Assembly (NCBI RefSeq): GCF_042682915.1
Contig: NZ_JBHUIW010000005.1
Location: 1 to 64,000, forward strand
Reading direction: 5' to 3'
Length of the DNA stretch: 64,000 nucleotides
Source: Rhodoplanes azumiensis
Lineage (GTDB): Bacteria > Pseudomonadota > Alphaproteobacteria > Rhizobiales > Xanthobacteraceae
Position 1 is the stretch's first letter, and each line of letters begins with the position of its first letter. Shown in pieces: positions 8,284-17,407 of the stretch. Below the pieces are notes generated by a model. The model ran no database searches, was not told the DNA's origin, and saw only the letters and a list, made by a program, of their open reading frames with translations. The translations under genes and the position numbers were made by a program.

Positions 8284-8496
8284 ATGGCCACCGAGAAAGC
8301 CGAGACCGACCGCATCCCGATCACCCTGTCGCTGGCGACCATCGGCTACCTGGAGCGTCTGGTCCGGCAGGGCACCCACGGCACCAGCGTGCCGGGGGTC
8401 GCTCGCACGCTGATCGAGGAAGGCATCCGCAACGCCATCAAGGACGGGCTGCTGGCGATCCGCGACAACTCCCGCACCAACAACCACCACGACTGA
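8284..8496 (+). CDS. Small ribbon-helix-helix-like protein
   Basis: A 70-residue protein whose core (IPITLSLATIGYLERLVRQG, then GVARTLIEEGIRNAI) has the strand-helix-helix pattern of CopG/MetJ-like DNA-binding proteins. No toxin partner is adjacent, so it is not evidently half of a toxin-antitoxin pair. Assignment rests on pattern alone. Confidence 0.65.
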   Translation: MATEKAETDRIPITLSLATIGYLERLVRQGTHGTSVPGVARTLIEEGIRNAIKDGLLAIRDNSRTNNHHD

Positions 8497-8753
8497 CCGA
8501 GGCATCGAACCGCGCCGCCGCGCCTGTTCCTCCCTCTCCCCGCATGCAGGGAGAAGTGTGCGAAACACACCGCGGCCGTGCCGGAATACCGGCCCGACCT
8601 CCTTTGCATGGAACGGGGATGACGGCGCGATGTTAACGGTTCGCCTGCGCCGGCCCGCGGATGGTTCCGCGCAGGCCCGGATCCCCGCGCACCGAGGCGA
8701 TGGCTGCCCGTCGGCGACCACCGCCCTGCCGCGATGCGCAACAGGAGCGGACC

Positions 8754-8936
8754 ATGACCGATCGACGACACGGGCCCCCGGGCGATCAGCACGGCGCCCG
8801 TCCGGCGCTGGGCGCCGACGAACGGACCCTGATCCGGGCGGCCGCCATCGACCTGATGATGCACCTCGCCCGCACCCTGCCACCGCGAGCGCGCCGCCCC
8901 CGCCAGGGAAGCGACACCGGCTCCCGGCCAGCCTGA
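8754..8936 (+). CDS. Possible small hypothetical protein
   Basis: A 60-residue frame starting at an ATG preceded by a good ribosome-binding site (AGGAGCGG) three bases upstream. Residues 18-42 (LGADERTLIRAAAIDLMMHLAR) could form an amphipathic helix; the tail is Arg/Pro-rich. No homology is recognised. The start signal is the main argument that it is a gene. Confidence 0.4.
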   Translation: MTDRRHGPPGDQHGARPALGADERTLIRAAAIDLMMHLARTLPPRARRPRQGSDTGSRPA

Positions 8937-8957
8937 CCGTTCGCCCGGACGCGCCCT

Positions 8958-10076
8958 TCAGGCCGCCGCTTCGGCGAGCGCGGCCGGCAACTCGGCGGCA
9001 AGAATGTCCAGCTCTTCCGGCCGGCCACACCCGATCCTGATGCAGCGGTCGAGCGGCGCGACGCCCGGCATGCGGACGAACACGTCGCGCGCGACCAGTG
9101 CCTGCAGGACGCGGCGCGCATAGGCCCCGTCACGGCCGCAGTCGACGGCGACGAAGTTGGTCGCCGAGGGGAGCACCGCGAGCCCGTTCGCGTGCGCGAT
9201 CGCGCCGATCCGGGTGCGCGCCTTCACCACCTCGCGGCGCACCCGCACGACGTGGTCGGCATCCCGGATCGCCGCCAGCGCCCCGGCCTGGCTGATCCGA
9301 CTGATGCCGAAATGGTTGCGGACCTTGTCGAAGCTGCGAATCAGCGGTGCCGCCCCGATGGCGTAGCCGACCCTTATGCCGGCGAGCCCGTGCGCCTTGG
9401 AGAAGGTGCGCAGACGCAGCACCCGCGGGTCGGCGGGATCGAGCGCGGGCGAGACGCCGTCGGGCGCGAACTCCGCATAGGCCTCGTCGAGCAGCAGCAG
9501 CGCGCCGTCCGGCACGGCCTCGACCATGCGGCGGATGTCGGCGGCCGGCCACCAGGTGCCCATCGGGTTGTCGGGATTGGCGATGTAGACGAGCGCGGCG
9601 CCCTCGCAGCGCGCCGCATCGACGAGCGCCTCCGGATCCTCGCGGTCGTCGCGATACGGCACGGTGACGAGGTGCCCGCCGAACCCCGCGACATGGAAGT
9701 TGAAGGTCGGATAGGCGCCGAGCGACGAGACGACCGGCTGGCCCGGCGCGATCAGCATGCGCACGACGAGACCGAGGATCCCGTCGATCCCCTCACCGAC
9801 ATGGACGTGCTCGGGCGCGACGCCGTGGGCGGCGGCGATCGCCTGCTTCAGGTCGTGGTTCTCGGGGTCGCAGTATTTCCACGCCTCGGCCGCGGCGGCC
9901 CGCATGGCGGCGACGGCGGACGGCGACGGCCCGAACGCGTTCTCGTTCGCCCCGATGCGGGCGCGGAAGACCTTGCCGCGGGCGCGCTCCTGCGTCTCCG
10001 GGCCGACGAACGGCACGGTGGCGGGTAGGCTGTCGACGAGGTCGGTGAAGCGGGCGGCGGTGAAGCGGTCGGGCAT
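8958..10076 (-). CDS. PLP-dependent aminotransferase, HisC-like
   Basis: A 372-residue class I/II fold-type I aminotransferase. The schiff-base lysine lies in TFSKAHGLAGIRVGYAIG near residue 225. PLP-binding segments YIANPDNPMGT and LLLDEAYAEF are intact, and the C-terminal IRIGCGRPEEL arginine is where HisC-like enzymes bind the substrate carboxylate or phosphate. Histidinol-phosphate or aromatic amino-acid transamination is likely; no his genes are adjacent, so it is probably an extra paralogue. The start at 10076 (MPDRFTAARF) is chosen over the longer open frame. It is followed 83 bp upstream by the LysR gene on the same strand. Confidence 0.85.
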   Translation of the reverse strand: MPDRFTAARFTDLVDSLPATVPFVGPETQERARGKVFRARIGANENAFGPSPSAVAAMRAAAAEAWKYCDPENHDLKQAIAAAHGVAPEHVHVGEGIDGILGLVVRMLIAPGQPVVSSLGAYPTFNFHVAGFGGHLVTVPYRDDREDPEALVDAARCEGAALVYIANPDNPMGTWWPAADIRRMVEAVPDGALLLLDEAYAEFAPDGVSPALDPADPRVLRLRTFSKAHGLAGIRVGYAIGAAPLIRSFDKVRNHFGISRISQAGALAAIRDADHVVRVRREVVKARTRIGAIAHANGLAVLPSATNFVAVDCGRDGAYARRVLQALVARDVFVRMPGVAPLDRCIRIGCGRPEELDILAAELPAALAEAAA

Positions 10077-10159
10077 GGTCTCGGCCGTGGCGGAGCGGCG
10101 GGGGCGACGTTGTGTGCCGCCGCCGCCGCGACGTGGCAATCACTTTGTAAGGCAGCGCG

Positions 10160-11077
10160 TCAATCGAGGCTCACCGGCAGCACGGTCTCGCCGCGGGCCT
10201 TGAGCACCCGAACGAAGCTGCGCACCACGGCCGCGTTGCCGCTGCGCCGCGACGCGGCGGCCAGCTCGGCGAACACCTCGCAGTCGGCGAGCGGGCGGTA
10301 GACCACGTCGGGCAGCCGCAGGCGCTGCAACGACGACGGCACGGCCGCCACGGCGAGCCCGACGCCGACGAGATTCAGCACCGAGATGAAGTCGCGCACG
10401 TGATGGGCGATGCGGGGCGAGAAGCCACCGGCCTTGCCGATCGCCAGCGTGTGGCCGACGAAGCCCCCGCGCTCGTCGGCCTGCGGCACCGCGAAGGCCT
10501 CGCCGGCGAGCCGCGCCGCCGGGATCGCGCCGTGCAACGCGGCGAGCGGGTGATCGGCGCGCAGCGCGACCAGCACCGGCTCGCGCAGCTGCGGCAGCAC
10601 CGCGAGGCTCGCCGGATAGTCGGGTCGCGGGCGCAGGAAGCCGACGTCGATGCGGCCTTCGGCGAGGGCCTCGAGCTGGCGCCAGCTCTCCATCTCGGTG
10701 AGCGAGACGGTGACGCCCGGCCGCGCGCGGCGGAAGTCGAACACGGCGGACGGCAACAGCCCCGACCAGGTGGCGGAAGCGACGTAGCCGATCTCGAGCC
10801 GGCCGCGCTCGCCGCGCTCCGCCTGGCGGACGACGAGCTCGGCGCGCTCGAATTGCGCGAGGGCGGCGCGTGCCTCGTCGAGGAACAGCGCGCCGGCCGG
10901 CGTGAGGCGGATCGGGGCGCGCTTGTGGCGCTCGATCAGCCGCACGCCGAGCTCCGCCTCGAGCCCGGCGATCTGCCGGCTGACCACCGACTGGGCGAGC
11001 CGCAGCCGCTCGGCGGCGCGGCCGAAATGCAGGTTCTCGGCGACCTCGACGAAGCAGCGGACGGATTTGAGGTCCAT
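10160..11077 (-). CDS. LysR-family transcriptional regulator
   Basis: A 305-residue regulator. Residues 1-60 form the winged helix-turn-helix (LHFGRAAERLRLAQSVVSRQIAGLE), followed by the linker helix and a periplasmic-binding-protein-like effector domain. The ATG at 11077 matches the usual MDLKSVRCFVEVAE start. It is divergent from the sodium:solute symporter gene, separated by 361 bp, the classic arrangement for a LysR regulator and its target, so the symporter is the likely target. The HisC-like gene downstream may share its transcript. Confidence 0.9.
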   Translation of the reverse strand: MDLKSVRCFVEVAENLHFGRAAERLRLAQSVVSRQIAGLEAELGVRLIERHKRAPIRLTPAGALFLDEARAALAQFERAELVVRQAERGERGRLEIGYVASATWSGLLPSAVFDFRRARPGVTVSLTEMESWRQLEALAEGRIDVGFLRPRPDYPASLAVLPQLREPVLVALRADHPLAALHGAIPAARLAGEAFAVPQADERGGFVGHTLAIGKAGGFSPRIAHHVRDFISVLNLVGVGLAVAAVPSSLQRLRLPDVVYRPLADCEVFAELAAASRRSGNAAVVRSFVRVLKARGETVLPVSLD

Positions 11078-11103
11078 GAACGCACCGACTTCATACGTGA
11101 CGC

Positions 11104-11293
11104 CGTCGTTCCGGGGCGGCGCGCCGGATCCCGGGCTTGCCCGCAATCCGTCTTGTCGAGTGCCGAAGTCGGCCGAAGCCGACTTCGGTGCGCCGAGCCC
11201 GGAACCCATACGCCCTGTCCACCGCGAGCCACTCGGATCGGGGTAATGGATTCCGGGTTCGCGAGCCTTCGGCTCTCGCCCCGGAATGGCGAG
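11104..11293. repeat. Dispersed palindromic element ('gtcattccgg' family)
   Basis: This stretch in the 361-bp LysR/symporter spacer begins cgtcgttccggggc and ends ccccggaatggcga. It contains internal hairpins such as gaagtcggccgaagccgacttc and gcgagccttcggctctcgc. A second copy lies at 49387-49490. Such elements are common between genes in Hyphomicrobiales. It pushes the two divergent promoters apart. Confidence 0.7.
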
Positions 11294-11438
11294 CCGATGT
11301 CTTTTAATCCATTTCTGCGATTATAAAAATGCAACTGAGCATTGGACCTGCCGCCGGCTCCGGGCGCATGGTGCATCGCACCATCGACCCGACGTCGCGC
11401 GCCGCACGCGCGACCACCCCCGCGAGCACGTCTCGAAA

Positions 11439-12842
11439 ATGCTCTCCCTCTCGGTCGCCCAGCTCGCCGCCCTCGTCGCCACCCTCGCGCTCGTCGTCGT
11501 GTTCGGCGCCTGGTCGTCCCGGAACGTGCGGTCCGCGCAAGCCTACAGCCTGAACGGCCGCTCGGCCGGCGCGATCCTGATCGCCGGCAGCATCTCGGGG
11601 ACGGCGATCGGGGGCGCCTCGACGGTCGGCACCGCCCAGATGGCGGCCGCAGTCGGGCTGTCGGGCTGGTGGTTCACGCTCGGCACCGGCCTCGCGCTGC
11701 TGGTACTCGCCGTCTTCTACGCCCGCCCGCTGCGGCGGAGCGGGCTCGAGACCATCCCGCAATATCTGACGATCCCCTACGGCCGCTCGGCCGGGCCGCT
11801 GACCAGTCTCGTCTCGTCGCTCGGCATCCTGTTCAGCGCGGTGGCAAGCGCGCTGGCCGGCATCCACCTGATGGTCGCGATGGTCGGGTTTTCGCCGTGG
11901 CTCTCGGCCGTGGTGCTGGTGCTGCTCGTCGTCGCCTACGGGATGTTCGGCGGCCTGAAGGGGGCGGGCGTCTCCGGTATCGTCAAGATGGGCGTGCTGT
12001 GGCTGTCGCTGATGATCGCCGGCGGCTACGCCACCGTGTCGCTCTGGCAGATGCCCGACTTCGACGCGGTCTTTCCGGCCGTCCCGTGGTTCAGCCTGTG
12101 GGGCCGCGGCACCGGCGAGACGCTGTACAACCTGATGTCGCTGATCATCGGCGTGGTCTGCACCCAGACCTACGTGCAGGCGATCTACGCGGCCTCCGAC
12201 ACCCGCGTCGCCGCGATCGGCGCGGCGACGGCGGCGCTGATCACCATCCCGATCGGCCTGCCCTCGATCGCGATCGGCATGCTGATGCACGCCAAGCATC
12301 CGGAGCTCGCGCCGGTGCTCGCGCTGCCCGTCTATCTGATCCGCTACGTGCCGGGCTGGATCGGCGGCATCGGGCTCGCCGGGATCCTGATCTCGGTGGT
12401 CGGCTCGATCGCAGGACTCGCGCTCGGCATCGGCACCATGATGGCCAACGACATCGGCCGCGGCCTGCTCGGCGTGCGCGACGACGCGCGGCTCCTGACC
12501 ATCAACCGCGCCTGCGTCCTGGGCGTCACCGTGCTGTCGATGCTGATCGCGCTGTCGGCGCTCGACTCCTATGTGCTCGACTGGAACTACATGTCGATGG
12601 CGCTGCGCGGCGCCGCCGTGTTCCTGCCGCTGTCGCTCGCCGTGTTCTGCCCGGGCCGGCTGCCGGCGGCGTGGGCGATCGCCTCGATCGTCGGCAGCAC
12701 GGCCGCGGCCGTGCTGGTCCGCCTCGTGCTGCCGCTGCCGATCAACCCGCTGATGACCGGCCTCGCGGTGAGCGCCGGCGTGGTCGGGCTCGGCGTCCTG
12801 CGCGCCGCCGCGACCAACCGTCGCGACACCCCCTCGGCCTGA
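11439..12842 (+). CDS. Sodium:solute symporter (SSS) family transporter
   Basis: A 467-residue integral membrane protein with about 13 predicted hydrophobic segments and SSS-family features: SLNGRSAGAILIAGSISGTAIGGAST near the N-terminus, the GMFGGLKGAGVSGIVK loop, and a late SAIAGLALGIGTMMANDIGR region. It should couple Na+ to uptake of a small organic solute or anion; the substrate is not predictable. The start at 11439 gives MLSLSVAQLAAL and a proper first membrane segment. It is divergent from the LysR regulator. Confidence 0.87.
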   Translation: MLSLSVAQLAALVATLALVVVFGAWSSRNVRSAQAYSLNGRSAGAILIAGSISGTAIGGASTVGTAQMAAAVGLSGWWFTLGTGLALLVLAVFYARPLRRSGLETIPQYLTIPYGRSAGPLTSLVSSLGILFSAVASALAGIHLMVAMVGFSPWLSAVVLVLLVVAYGMFGGLKGAGVSGIVKMGVLWLSLMIAGGYATVSLWQMPDFDAVFPAVPWFSLWGRGTGETLYNLMSLIIGVVCTQTYVQAIYAASDTRVAAIGAATAALITIPIGLPSIAIGMLMHAKHPELAPVLALPVYLIRYVPGWIGGIGLAGILISVVGSIAGLALGIGTMMANDIGRGLLGVRDDARLLTINRACVLGVTVLSMLIALSALDSYVLDWNYMSMALRGAAVFLPLSLAVFCPGRLPAAWAIASIVGSTAAAVLVRLVLPLPINPLMTGLAVSAGVVGLGVLRAAATNRRDTPSA

Positions 12843-13188
12843 TCACGCGCGCCCCGCAGGGTTTTCGCACTGCGGCGAAACTGAAGGAAAAGCAGGCAAA
12901 GATCCGTCGGAAGCGCTTCGAAAAAGCGCGACGGTGCGGTGCGGTCTCGCCGTTTTGCCGGTCGACACGTCCAAACAATATGCAAGAATGCCACGGCGCT
13001 GCCTGCGTTTCGACCTTGCGCGGGAACGAGGAGTTGATACCGTTAGTGTGCTAACGAATTCGCGGTCCTCGCGGACGACGAGCCAGGCCGACGGCGCACT
13101 CTCCCCCGACGCATCCGCGTCGACGCCGACGACCCGTCGCCCGGGCCGTCGGAGCCGGTCTTGTCGAGCGAAGAGAGGGATCATCGCC
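12843..13188. other. Promoter region of the branched-chain-type ABC operon
   Basis: A 346-bp gap with no gene. It is locally less GC-rich in its first half (gaaactgaaggaaaagcaggcaaag and neighbouring bases). It contains the palindrome at 13042-13055, listed separately. Nothing else is recognised. Confidence 0.6.
13042..13055. promoter_or_regulatory. Putative MarR operator GTTAGTGTGCTAAC
   Basis: A palindrome with arms (C)GTTAG/CTAAC(G), 134 bp upstream of the ABC substrate-binding gene. Thirteen of fourteen bases match the site at 19145-19158. It is therefore likely bound by the same regulator, probably one of the two MarR proteins of the island. Confidence 0.6.
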
Positions 13189-14391
13189 GTGTCGAAAACC
13201 GTATCGCGCCGTCACGTCCTGGCCGCCGCCTTCGCGCTGGCGATGCCCGGGCAGCTCCTCGCCGCCGACATCAAGATCGGCGAGATCAACAGCTATTCCG
13301 GCCTTCCCGCCTTCACCGAGCCCTACCGCAAGGGCTGGCAGCTCGCCGTCGAGGAGATCAACGCCAAGGGCGGCATCAACGGCAACAAGCTCGTCGTGAT
13401 CTCCAAGGACGACGCCGGCAAGCCGGCCGACGCCGTGACGGCGGCCAACGAGCTGGTCTCCAAGGAAGGCGTGGTGATGCTGACCGGCGCCTTCTTCTCG
13501 CATATCGGCCTCGCCATCGCCGACTTCGCGGCGCAGAAGAAGATCTACTATCTGGCCGGCGAGCCGCTCACCGACGCGATCGTCTGGTCGAAGGGCAACC
13601 CCTACACGTTCCGCCTGCGGCCCTCGAACTACATGCAGGCCGCCATGCTGGCCGAGGAGGCCGCCAAGCTGCCGGCCAAGAAGTGGGCCACGGTGGCGCC
13701 GAACTACGAGTACGGCCAGTCGGCCGTCGCCGTGTTCAAGAAGCTCCTGTCGGAGAAGCGCCCGGACATCGAGTGGGTCGGCGAGCAGTGGCCGCCGCAG
13801 GGCAAGATCGATGCCGGTGCCGTCGTCGAGGCGCTCGCCGCGACCAAGCCGGAGGCGATCCTCAACGTCACGTTCGGTCCCGACCTCGTGAAGTTCGTCC
13901 GCGAGGGTAACACCCGCGGCCTGTTCCAGGGCAAGACCGTGGTGTCGTTCCTGACCGGCGAGCCCGAGTACATCGACCCGCTGAAGACCGAGACGCCGGA
14001 AGGCTGGCTCGTCACCGGCTATCCCTGGTACGGCGTCGAGACGCCGGAGCATCAGGCGTTCCTCAAGGCCTACCAGGCGAAGTACAACGACTATCCGCGC
14101 CTCGGCTCGGTGGTCGGCTACGCGCTCATGTACTCGGCCGCCGAGGTGCTGAAGAAGGCGAACTCGACCGAGACCGACAAGCTGATCGCCGCCACCAAGG
14201 GCCTCGAGGTCGGCACCCCGTTCGGCAAGGTCAAGTTCCGCGACATCGATCACCAGTCGACGCTCGGCGCCTTCGTCGGCAAGACCGCCGTCAAGGACGG
14301 CAAGGGCATCATGGTCGACTACAGCTATCGCGACGGCGCCAAGTATCTGCCGAGCGACGACGAGGTGAAGAAGCTGCGCCCGCAGAACTGA
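13189..14391 (+). CDS. ABC transporter substrate-binding protein, branched-chain amino acid type
   Basis: A 400-residue periplasmic receptor of the Leu/Ile/Val-binding family. The signal peptide comprises residues 1-26 (basic start SKTVSRRH, hydrophobic core, cleavage near LLAAD). The mature protein begins with the typical IKIGEINSYSGLPAFTEPYRKGWQLAVEEINAKGG. The start is GTG at 13189 behind a GAGAGG ribosome-binding site; no better ATG exists. It heads an operon with a fused permease and two ATPases. The operator upstream links it to the nicotinate genes, so a pyridine carboxylate is a more likely ligand than an amino acid (inference). Confidence 0.88.
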   Translation: MSKTVSRRHVLAAAFALAMPGQLLAADIKIGEINSYSGLPAFTEPYRKGWQLAVEEINAKGGINGNKLVVISKDDAGKPADAVTAANELVSKEGVVMLTGAFFSHIGLAIADFAAQKKIYYLAGEPLTDAIVWSKGNPYTFRLRPSNYMQAAMLAEEAAKLPAKKWATVAPNYEYGQSAVAVFKKLLSEKRPDIEWVGEQWPPQGKIDAGAVVEALAATKPEAILNVTFGPDLVKFVREGNTRGLFQGKTVVSFLTGEPEYIDPLKTETPEGWLVTGYPWYGVETPEHQAFLKAYQAKYNDYPRLGSVVGYALMYSAAEVLKKANSTETDKLIAATKGLEVGTPFGKVKFRDIDHQSTLGAFVGKTAVKDGKGIMVDYSYRDGAKYLPSDDEVKKLRPQN

Positions 14392-14693
14392 GCGGACCGT
14401 CCCTCGCGGACGGCCCCGTCGGGAGCGCGCCGACCCGCGCTTCCGACGGCGAGATGGATGCCGGCGCCCGTTCCTGCCGCCGTGTCCCCTCGCCCGGAGC
14501 TCGTGCCGTGCGCTGGTGCCCTGCGCACTTGCGATACGCGCGAGCTCCGACTCTCCCCGCCGCAGGGGAGACCGATGCGTCCCACCCCCGTGTCGTGACT
14601 TTCGACGTCGAAACGACGGCCCCGCCGTCAGAGCCGCGCCTGCGTCGCGGAGCCTCGCCGACCTGGTCGGCCCCAACCCGATCGTGACCGCCG
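14392..14693. other. 302-bp spacer inside the ABC operon
   Basis: No gene is seen here. It contains GC-rich inverted segments such as gcgcgcttccgacgg and ctccccgccgcaggggag, which look like another degenerate palindromic element and could attenuate or stabilise the transcript between the receptor and the membrane genes. Confidence 0.5.
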
Positions 14694-16604
14694 ATGCAGC
14701 TCGTCTTCGTCCAGTTCATGACCGGCCTCGCCAGCGCGGCCTCGCTCTTCCTGGTCGCCTCCGGCCTGTCGATCATCTTCGGCGTCACCCGCATCGTGAA
14801 CTTCGCCCACGGCGCGTTCTACATGCTGGGCGCCTACGTCGCCTACACGCTGACCGAACGCTTCGCCGGCGCCTACGGGTTCTGGCTGTCGCTGCTCGCC
14901 GCCGCCGCGGTCGTCGCGGTGCTGGGCGCGCTGCTCGAGATGACGCTGCTGCGGCGCATCTATCACGCGCCCGAGCTGTTCCAGCTCCTCGCCACCTTCG
15001 GCGTGACGCTGATGGTCGAGGATCTGGTGCTGGTGATCTGGGGCCCCGAGGATCTGGTCGGCCCGCGCGCCCCGGGTTTCGCCGGCGCCGTCGAGATGTT
15101 CGGCAAGCGAATCCCCTCCTACGACCTGTTCCTGATCGTGCTCGGCCCGCTGGTGCTCGCCGCGCTCTGGGTGCTGTTCCACCGCACCCGCTGGGGCGTG
15201 CTGGTGCGCGCCGCGACCCACGACCGCGCCATGGTGGCGGCGCTCGGCATCAACCAGAAATGGCTGTTCACCGGCGTGTTCGCGCTCGGCGTCTTCCTCG
15301 CCGCGCTCGGCGGCGCCCTGCAGATCCCGCGCGACGCCGTCAACCACTCGATGGATCTGCGCATCATCGTCGAGGCCTTCGTGGTGGTGGTGATCGGCGG
15401 GCTCGGCTCGACCACGGGCGCCTTCGTCGCCGCCATCATCGTCTCGCAGCTCAACGCCTTCGGCATCTTGGTCTTCCCGAAGATCTCGCTGGTCCTCGTC
15501 TTCGTCGTGATGGCGATCGTGCTGGTCGTGCGACCGTGGGGCCTGTTCGGCAAGATGCCGCCCCCCGCGCAGGCGGCGGTCGGTGCCACGGTGCGGCCGT
15601 GGCGGCCGCTCGGCCGCACGGAGCTGACGATCGCCGCGGCCTGCGTCCTGGTCGTCGCGCTTCAGCCGCTGTGGCTCTCCGACTACGCTCTCACGGTCGG
15701 CAGCGAGCTCCTGATCTTCACGCTGTTCGCGGCGAGCCTGCATCTCTTGATGACCGTCGGCGGCCTGGCCTCGTTCGGCCACGCCGCCTATTTCGGGCTC
15801 GGCTCCTATGGCGCCGCGTTCGCCGTGAAGGCCGCCGGGTTGCCGATGCTGCTCGCGATCTGCGCCGGCCCGGTGCTGGCCGCGGTCGGCGCCGCGATCG
15901 TCGGCTGGTTCGCCGTGTCGCTGACCGGCGTCTATTTCGCGATGCTGACGCTCGCCTTCTCGCAGATCGTCTGGTCGATCGCCTTCCAGTGGGTGTCGGT
16001 GACGGGCGGCGACAACGGGATTCTGGGGATCTGGCCGGCGCCCTTCGCGTCGACACCGGCGGCGTTCTTCTGGGTGACGCTCGCCTTCGTGGTGCCGGCG
16101 CTCGCCTTCCTGCAGATGGTGATCTTCTCGCCGTTCGGCTACGCGCTGCGGGCGACCCGCGACTCCGAGCTGCGCGCCGAGGCGATCGGCATCGACCGCA
16201 AGCGCATCCAGTGGGTCGCCTTCGTGATGGCGGGCGCCGCGGCCGGCCTCGGCGGCGCGCTGTTCGCCTTCCTGAAAGGCAGCGTCTTCCCCGACGTGAT
16301 GGGCATCCCGACCTCGGTCGACGGCCTCGTGATGGTGCTGCTCGGCGGCATCGAGACGGTGCTCGGCCCGATCGTCGGCGCGCTGGTGTTCAAGGCGCTG
16401 TCGATCTGGCTGATGAGCCAGACCGACTATTCGAAGCTGGTGCTGGGCGCCGCCATCGTGTTCATCGTGCTCGCCTTCCCGAAGGGCATCGTCGGCACGC
16501 TCGGCGACTGGCGGGCGCGCTTCGAGGCCGGGCGCGCGGCCCGCCGCGCCGCCGCGTCGGCGCCCGCACCGTCCGACGCCGTGATCAAGGAGGCGCAGCC
16601 GTGA
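14694..16604 (+). CDS. Fused LivH-LivM ABC permease
   Basis: A 636-residue double permease. Residues 1-290 are LivH-like (GLSIIFGVTRIVNFAHGAFYMLGAY, and VVVVIGGLGSTTGAFVAA). Residues 310-620 are LivM-like (VGGLASFGHAAYFGLGSYGAAFA, AIGIDRKRIQWVAFVMAGAAAGLGGA and IVGALVFKAL). In most systems these are two genes; fusion would enforce 1:1 assembly of the heterodimeric channel. The ATG at 14694 begins directly at the first membrane helix. Its stop overlaps the GTG of the ATPase gene (GTGA). Confidence 0.92.
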   Translation: MQLVFVQFMTGLASAASLFLVASGLSIIFGVTRIVNFAHGAFYMLGAYVAYTLTERFAGAYGFWLSLLAAAAVVAVLGALLEMTLLRRIYHAPELFQLLATFGVTLMVEDLVLVIWGPEDLVGPRAPGFAGAVEMFGKRIPSYDLFLIVLGPLVLAALWVLFHRTRWGVLVRAATHDRAMVAALGINQKWLFTGVFALGVFLAALGGALQIPRDAVNHSMDLRIIVEAFVVVVIGGLGSTTGAFVAAIIVSQLNAFGILVFPKISLVLVFVVMAIVLVVRPWGLFGKMPPPAQAAVGATVRPWRPLGRTELTIAAACVLVVALQPLWLSDYALTVGSELLIFTLFAASLHLLMTVGGLASFGHAAYFGLGSYGAAFAVKAAGLPMLLAICAGPVLAAVGAAIVGWFAVSLTGVYFAMLTLAFSQIVWSIAFQWVSVTGGDNGILGIWPAPFASTPAAFFWVTLAFVVPALAFLQMVIFSPFGYALRATRDSELRAEAIGIDRKRIQWVAFVMAGAAAGLGGALFAFLKGSVFPDVMGIPTSVDGLVMVLLGGIETVLGPIVGALVFKALSIWLMSQTDYSKLVLGAAIVFIVLAFPKGIVGTLGDWRARFEAGRAARRAAASAPAPSDAVIKEAQP

Positions 16605-17407
16605 CCCGCCTGCTCGAGGTCGAGAGCCTCTCGAAATCCTATGCCGGCGTGCAGGCCGTGCGCGACGTCTCCTTCGGCCTCGATCGCGGCGAGATCCTCG
16701 CGCTGATCGGTCCGAACGGCGCCGGCAAGAGCACCTGCTTCAACATGCTCAACGGCCAGATCCGCCCCGACGCCGGCACCATCCGAATCGACGGCGAGCC
16801 GACCGTCGGCAAGCCGCCGCGCGCCGTGTGGCGCATGGGCGTCGGCCGCACCTTCCAGATCACCGCGACCTTCGCATCGATGACGGTGCGCGAGAACGTG
16901 CAGGTCGCGCTGCTCTCCCACGCCCACGCGCTGCGCCGCTTCTGGGGCAGTGCCGCCAAGGACGCCGAAGAGGCGGACCGGCTGCTCGGGCTGGTCGGCA
17001 TGGGCGCCTATGCGGAGCGCGCCGCCGCCGAGCTCGCCTATGGCGACCTCAAGCGGCTCGAGCTCGCGATCGCGCTCGCCAACCGGCCGAGGCTCCTGTT
17101 GATGGACGAGCCGACCGCCGGCATGGCGCCGAAGGAGCGCATCGAGTTGATGCGGCTCACCGCCGAGATCGCCCGGCGCGAGGGCATCGGCGTCCTGTTC
17201 ACCGAGCACGACATGGACGTGGTGTTCGAGCACGCCGACCGTCTGATGGTGCTGTCGCGCGGCATGCTGATCGCCGAGGGACCGCCCGCGCAGGTGCGGC
17301 GCGACCCCGAGGTGCAGGCGATCTATCTCGGCGAGGGCCTCGTCTACGACGCCCGCCACCAGGACGGCGCGGCGGGCGCCGCCACATCGACCGGGGCGCA
17401 CCGATGA
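16601..17407 (+). CDS. ABC transporter ATP-binding protein, LivG type
   Basis: A 268-residue ATPase with Walker A GPNGAGKST near residue 38, the signature region AELAYGDLKRLELAIAL, where the usual LSGGQ is replaced by LAYGD as is common in LivG proteins, and Walker B LLLMDEPTAGM. The C-terminal VQAIYLGEG marks the LivG/LivF group. Translation starts at a GTG overlapping the permease stop and ends with an ATGA overlap to the next gene, so the two are translationally coupled. Confidence 0.93.
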   Translation: MTRLLEVESLSKSYAGVQAVRDVSFGLDRGEILALIGPNGAGKSTCFNMLNGQIRPDAGTIRIDGEPTVGKPPRAVWRMGVGRTFQITATFASMTVRENVQVALLSHAHALRRFWGSAAKDAEEADRLLGLVGMGAYAERAAAELAYGDLKRLELAIALANRPRLLLMDEPTAGMAPKERIELMRLTAEIARREGIGVLFTEHDMDVVFEHADRLMVLSRGMLIAEGPPAQVRRDPEVQAIYLGEGLVYDARHQDGAAGAATSTGAHR